A DNA stretch of 64,000 nt from Vitellaria paradoxa (lineage: Eukaryota; Streptophyta; Magnoliopsida; Ericales; Sapotaceae), in NCBI GenBank assembly GCA_019916065.1, contig CM034233.1, forward strand, positions 1,798,001-1,862,000, read 5' to 3'. The notes beneath the pieces were generated by a model. The model worked only from the letters and a program-made list of their open reading frames with translations. It was not told the origin of the DNA and searched no databases. Position 1 is the first letter of the stretch, and each line of letters begins with the position of its first letter. A program made the position numbers and the translations under genes. Shown one piece after another: positions 59,045-64,000 of the stretch.

Positions 59045-59608
59045 CTAAAAATTAAATTTTTTATTTAGTATCTTTTTATTATATTATTCATATTTAAAAA
59101 AAAAAGAAAAATCACATACTCATTTTGCCTGTAAAAGATTTTTTATTTTTTATTTTGAAGTGCTTTTTGATTTATTTTTTGATTTATTTATTTGATATCA
59201 ATAACAAGTCAAAAAGTTATTTAAAAAAATTACATTTTAGTTATAAAAAAACTTATATAAGACAAAAAAGTGAAAAAAAATATGTCAACTTATTTAAATA
59301 AAAAGTCATTTAACCACGTCGTTCGGATTCGACGTACAAACTAGTAGGGCATTACAGTGACTAATGCATGCCATCCTGCCACAGCGGGTTAGGCTGTCAA
59401 CAAAGGAGGAAGGTGCAAGGGTAAGCCCACAAAATCAGACTCATACAAAGGCAGCATTTGAAGTGTCAAAAAATAGATAAAGTAAGATAATTTAAAATAA
59501 TTAGTAAGTTTGTAATTTGTAATGTAAAACAAGAAATAAAAAATTTTTAAAGATTTTTAAAATTTTTAATATTTTACATCACGACAAACGGATCAAAAAT
59601 ATGTTACA

Positions 59609-59651
<43 letters not shown>

Positions 59652-60957
59652 ATTGCCATTTTACTCATTATATTTAAAATAAAAATCACTACTTTGGAGT
59701 AAAATACAATTATAAACGTCAATAAATTTTTAAATAAAAAAATAAAAATATCTATTAAAAAATAAATAAAATTATAAGGTGCAAGTATAAGTAGTATGAG
59801 TTGTAAATAATATAAATGTGACATTTAAAATTAGTAAGAGTCGAAATCATTATTTTTGACGAATTTTTTGATATTCTTACTTTACTTCAAAGTAAAAAAA
59901 AATGTAAAAATAAATTTTTAAAATTTAGGAATATAATTAAGTATAGGGGTAAAAAAGTAACTATGCATGTATATATATACACATATACACGTATGGAAAC
60001 ATCGAGAGCAAGTCAAATCTTTGGGGTACAGAACAGTGCATTAGACTTTTTTAATGCTTTTTATAGGCATGTATGCAAGACCTTGTGCCAGGTCTAACGG
60101 AGCCACAGGACACATTAGCTCACCCACTATTCTCCTGTTCCATCTGCATGCGCTGTTTCTGCTACTTTTGAATGGCGAAATTGTGAATCATATTACTATA
60201 GAAAAAAAAAAAAAAAAAAAAAAGATAGTATTTTGTGCTGCGTTGGCAGTATTCCAATTTATAATTGCGTTAATATATATTTAAATTTAAATTTTTTAAT
60301 ATTTAAAATACGTGTTACCATTGAGTAGTAATTACATTTTATCCAATTTAAATTCAGATCAAAAATAGATGACAATTTTTTAATTTAAAAATTAACACAA
60401 AATTTATTCGTAACTTAAATTAAAATATAAATTTATTAAAAAATATTAAATTTTATTAGATTTGTGTTACGCGTTCACATGTACTCATGCATGATCATAC
60501 AAAAAATAATGTTTTATTTTAACCTAAAACAGATAAAAATTTACTTTATCTCTTTGTTTTTGTGAATATCTTTTTTTTCTTAACCAATTTCGACTCAAGA
60601 GATATAAATCTGATTAAATTTAATATGTTTAGTTGGTTTTATACTTTAATTCAAATTATAAGAGATTATGTGTTACTTTAAACATAGAGAGGAACTGTTT
60701 GTTTTTGTCTTTTGGGTCAAACTTTAAAAATAATTTTTTTTAGTTTTTTTATTCTCTTTTCAATTATTTTTTTTACAAGTGTTTTAACAAAATATGTATA
60801 AAAATTTTTAGAAGTTACTAAAATTGGAAAAAAAAGGGATTAATTTTTTTTATTTTTATTTATTTAATCCTCACTGGTAGGTTAATAATTATTGATTTGA
60901 TATGAGTGTTTGAGTACTAACTCTTCAATTTCAACCAAATATGCGTATCTTTGGGGT
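59045..60957. other. Intergenic, AT-rich; long (TA)n and A runs
   Basis: Contains a (TA)n run of about 38 bases near 59612-59648 and a 22-base A run near 60201. The sequence before that A run (60050-60200) is less AT-rich and could be the end of a retroposed sequence, but no target duplication was found. No gene. Confidence 0.5.
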
Positions 60958-61344
60958 CAGGGAACCCGAAGCGAAGCCCCCCCCGGGGCGGGGGGAGGGG
61001 GAGCAATGGCTAAAAAGGGCAGCGTTTTAGACAAAACGATATCGTTTAAAAGAAGTGGTAGCACAGTATTAGGTGTCTAAAGCGCCAAAAAAAAAAAAAA
61101 AAAAAGAAAAGATCTGGGGTGGTAGAGCGGAAAAAAAAAAGAATCGAAGAGTGTGTTTGGTGATTAAAAAATTAATTTTTTTTTATAAAAAGTCACTAAT
61201 TTAGTAAAAAATTAATTATTTATTTATTTGATGAAATTAGATTTAGATTGAATTTGAAAACAAAAAAATTAACTTTTTTTTTTTTGGTAATTAGTTACTA
61301 TCTAACTGTTAAACAACTATTTTTTTATATTTAAAAAGAAAAAA

Positions 61345-61690
61345 AAGTTAAGATAGTATTTGATTTACTTTTCTATTTTTTGTTTTTTCCTTTTATTTTC
61401 TATTTTTTATTCTATCTGTTTTATGTTTTGAAAATCTTAAAATATGAAAAACAGAAAACACATTTAGTTTAACATTTTTTGTTTTCTGTATTTTGAGATT
61501 TTTCTTATTTTGCGTTAAAAAAGCTCAAAAAATGTCTTTTTATCATTTTTCATTTTATGTGTAAATTCATTTTTTATTTTCTAAAACAAATTTTGAAAAC
61601 ACAAGTAACTAAATGCGTTTTGAATTGTTTTCCTTATTTTAAAAAAACACAAAATGAGAAATAAACTAAAAAATTAAACATTGAAGGATA
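61345..61690 (+). repeat. Family 1 MITE-like segment in the left arm
   Basis: Ordered words match the copy at 21239: GTTTTATGTTTTGAAAAT, TATTTTGAGATTTTT, GCTCAAAAAATGTCTTTTT and TTTTTTATTTTCTAAAACA. Confidence 0.6.
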
Positions 61691-61741
61691 AAAATATTAA
61701 ATTAACAAAAAATAAAAAACTAACTACTAAAAAGTTAAATG

Positions 61742-62000
61742 CGATTTGGTATACCTGTTTTGAGTTTATTTTTCATTTTATATTTTTTTAAAATAAGAAA
61801 AATAACTCAAAACACATTTGATTACTTGTGTTTTCAAAATTTATTTTAGAAAATAAAAAATGAATTTACCCATAAAATAAAAAATGAGAAAAAGTCATTT
61901 TGAGCTTTTTTAACGTAAAATAAGAAAAATATCAAAATACGAAAAATAAAAAAATATTAAACTAAATATGTTTTTTATTTTTCATATTTTATCAAATAAA
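61742..62000 (-). repeat. Family 1 MITE-like segment in the right arm, inverted
   Basis: Its reverse complement repeats the words of 61345..61690: AAAAAGTCATTTTGAGC and TTTTAGAAAATAAAAAATGA appear on the plus strand here. Confidence 0.6.
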
Positions 62001-62459
62001 TAAATAATTAAAATTTCAAAATATAAAAAATAAAAAATGTTAAACTAAATGTGTTTTTTTTTTCATATTTTATCAAATAAATAAAAAATTAACTTTTTAC
62101 TAAGTTAGTTTTTTAATCACCAAACACACTCTTCGTTTCTTTTTTTGTGCTCTACGGTCCCAATTTTTTTATTTTTTTTGGCACTCTACACGTCTATTGC
62201 TGTACTCAAACGCTGTCATTTTATCCAAAGCGCTACTATTTTTAACTACTGCTGCGGCAGTAATTTTTGGGCCACTGCTTCCCCCCCGGGGGGGGGGGGG
62301 GGGGGGGGCGGCGCGGCGCTTCGAAGTTTCCAACTTCCTATGGACGAATGTTTGTGACATTGGTTGTGGGCGTAAGCAAATTGCAATTTGGAGGACCAAA
62401 GTTCGGCTCATCTCAAAACAGGCAAGTATATATAGCATGTTGAAACAAACTGTATAGGC

Positions 62460-62700
62460 AGAGGCGGAGCCACATTGCGAGTTGTGACCGACTCCAGGCC
62501 AGTACAAAAAAATAAATAAATAAATTTTTTTTACTAAGTAAATTTTGAAAAAAAAAAATTAATTTAATCTATTTCTTGAATAACTCAATCTATTCCTTAA
62601 ACAGTCCAACTTTAATTAATCTTTTTATGAAATCTTTAACTCATTGAGTTTTGATTTACAATACAAAACATTTTATAATTCCGTCCTTACCCCCGTATAT
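62460..62700. mobile_element. Probable short hAT-type MITE
   Basis: The left end reads CAGAGGCGGAGCCACATT, a common plant hAT terminus. The right end is eroded; its reverse complement includes AAGGACGGAATTATAAAA. GTATA occurs just outside each end and may be the remains of the target duplication. Confidence 0.4.
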
Positions 62701-63529
62701 AGAATTTGAAATTGTTTTTTTTTTTCTCCGATGACTTGAGAGATTTAAATATATTTTCTACAACCAAAGTATCGAAGTTTAAATAGTGGAAGGAGTAATT
62801 TTTTTTTTTTTTTCTTCCCATTGTGAGACGAGGTATCTTCTGAAGGGATGGGTCGCAGACTCGCAGTAAGCCTATCATTAAAAAATTCGGACTCGTGATC
62901 ACGCCACGAGATCTGTGAATTTGGTAAAAGTCAGGCTTTGCTTATTCGTGAGTGGGTGACATCAAGGAACAATAACACCAGCTTAAAGTAGAAGGCACCA
63001 AGACTAAGACCAACTCTTCAAATCTGTTTTTTTCTTTTTATTATTATTATTATTATTATTTTTTAAGTTGTTGGTACACCAGGGGCCATATCCCTCTTGT
63101 TTTCTAGATCAAATGTATTGCTTAATTTATATATTGGTAGGCAAGGCCATTTTTTGTCATATTTCTAGTTGTAATAATTTTTTTTAATAAAAATTCTTAT
63201 TTATTGAACGAATAATCTAAGTAGTTCCTAGCCAAAAGTGAGGATAATAAATAAGAATGTAAGATATACTGCCCTACTTTCATTGAAAGGGAAGAAAAAA
63301 AATATATAAGAATTTGGTGAGAATCAAATTTGATAGCAATTGAGCGATTTAAACATACAATGTTTGGTTACTAATGAGAATGGAAATGAGAATAATAAAA
63401 AAATTTCACCTTTTGTTAAGGAATTAGAATAAGAAATTATTTTTATCAAGCAAAATCGTCATGCACAATAAACTCTGAAATGTATAATCTTGCTTAAATT
63501 TGAAAAAGATAAAAATTCAATCGAATAAT
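62701..63529. other. Intergenic, AT-rich; (ATT)n microsatellite
   Basis: An (ATT)n run lies at about 63039-63062. No gene or RNA. A weak terminal pair (ACAATGTTTGGTTACTAATG near 63358 and CCAAACATGG near 63912) may bound an older element enclosing the next MITE. Confidence 0.5.
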
Positions 63530-63899
63530 AATGTGTTTAGGAATTCGAATAGAGATTCCATTATCGGCAGTAATTTTTAAATTTAAGAAAAATTGTATAC
63601 TTCAAAACTTATTGTACATGATCATTTTACAAATAAAGAAATAAGTTGCGTTTAGAGCGTAAAAAAAAATTATAAATTAGTAAAAATTATAATATCATAA
63701 TTCGTGTAATATATAAAAAATTAAATTTTATAGTGAAGAATAAAATATTATACTCTAAACTGGGTCATAATAAAGTTAAACTTTGTTTATTAAATATTTA
63801 AAAAACAATAATTTAACCTTTCACTCATATTTTATTCTATTTCCAAATATAATAATTACTATTGGTGAGAGAATCTCTATTCGAACTCCTAAATACATT
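63530..63899. mobile_element. MITE with 29-bp terminal inverted repeats, carrying a nested MITE
   Basis: The left arm (63530..63558) begins AATGTGTTTAGGAATTCGAA. The right arm (63871..63899), reverse-complemented, begins AATGTATTTAGGAGTTCGAA. They differ at only two of 29 positions. The smaller GTTTGGAGTT-family MITE lies inside at 63645..63768. Confidence 0.7.
63645..63768. mobile_element. Small palindromic MITE, GTTTGGAGTT family (copy 5, nested)
   Basis: Ends GTTGCGTTTAGAGCGTAA and ACTCTAAACTGGGTCA. The core contains ATCATAATTCGTGTAAT, as in the other copies. Confidence 0.5.
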
Positions 63900-64000
63900 A
63901 CCAAGCACCAACCAAACATGGAAGTAACTCAGCCCTCGTGAAATTTTGGATCGTGACCATGGGATGGATGATCATACTTGTAGTAGCTAGAGGAAATCAA

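Larger units (their letters stand above)
60960..62331. mobile_element. Fold-back element with long inverted arms
   Basis: The outer ends are GGAACCCGAAGCGAAGCCCC at the left and, reverse-complemented, GGAAACTTCGAAGCGCCGCG at the right. Moving inward, both arms share in order: a C/G homopolymer block, an AGCAATGG/AGCAGTGG word, a GCGTTTKAG word, a GCGCCAAAA/GTGCCAAAA plus A-run, GTAGAGC plus A-run, then AGAGTGTGTTTGGTGATTAA, then one family 1 MITE-like segment per arm in opposite orientation. Arms are about 650 bp each around a centre near 61650-61700. No protein is encoded. No target duplication was found. Confidence 0.75.

Noticed and set aside
60054..60284. Possible SINE ending in a 22-base A run
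   Set aside because: No target duplication, no A/B box promoter words and no second copy seen in the window.
1..64000. CRISPR arrays, bacterial operons or integrated prophage
   Set aside because: The sequence is plant nuclear DNA; no spaced direct-repeat array or prokaryotic gene was seen.

Overview
The window is nuclear DNA of a flowering plant, almost certainly a eudicot. The evidence is GT-AG introns, a nitrate reductase with the usual three plant introns, a nucleus-encoded plastid ribosomal protein with a transit peptide, a DUF1644 protein, very AT-rich intergenic DNA, and many plant-type MITEs and LTR elements. I cannot name the species.

Five genes are supported. (1) 393..6627, minus strand: an uncharacterised Ser-rich protein with four coding exons visible; the last exon lies beyond the left edge. 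Its C-terminal region and an FPSL motif recall vasculin/GPBP1. (2) 15943..16947, plus: a DUF1644 zinc-binding protein whose leader is split by a 3.8-kb intron. (3) 23912..27712, plus: nitrate reductase (NIA), four exons, 881 residues, complete. Its hinge 1 lacks the usual 14-3-3 phospho-motif. (4) 31663..32133, plus: a single-exon calmodulin-like EF-hand protein. (5) 33929..34631, plus: plastid 30S ribosomal protein S13, three exons. These genes do not form a pathway; each is an independent transcription unit.

From 35.7 kb to the end I find no intact host gene. 35732..41232 is a decayed Ty3/Gypsy chromovirus on the minus strand with a GACTC target duplication; its 5' LTR is 543 bp shorter than its 3' LTR. 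41997..45228 is a full-length but dead hAT transposon with an 8-bp target duplication and GC-rich subterminal repeats. Further right lie a MITE nested in another repeat (48 kb), a non-autonomous hAT-like element (53 kb), a short one-LTR element with a tRNA-Met-type primer site (57.8-59.0 kb), a 1.37-kb fold-back structure (61-62.3 kb) and more MITEs. The left half also carries repeats: a LINE remnant and two tandem duplications inside the large intron of gene 1, a probable solo LTR at 10.3 kb, and several MITE families between 19 and 31 kb.

I found no new gene system. The points most worth checking are the nitrate reductase hinge, the fold-back element and the vasculin-like protein. Exon joints were set by eye from splice signals and family conservation. 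MITE borders are approximate.
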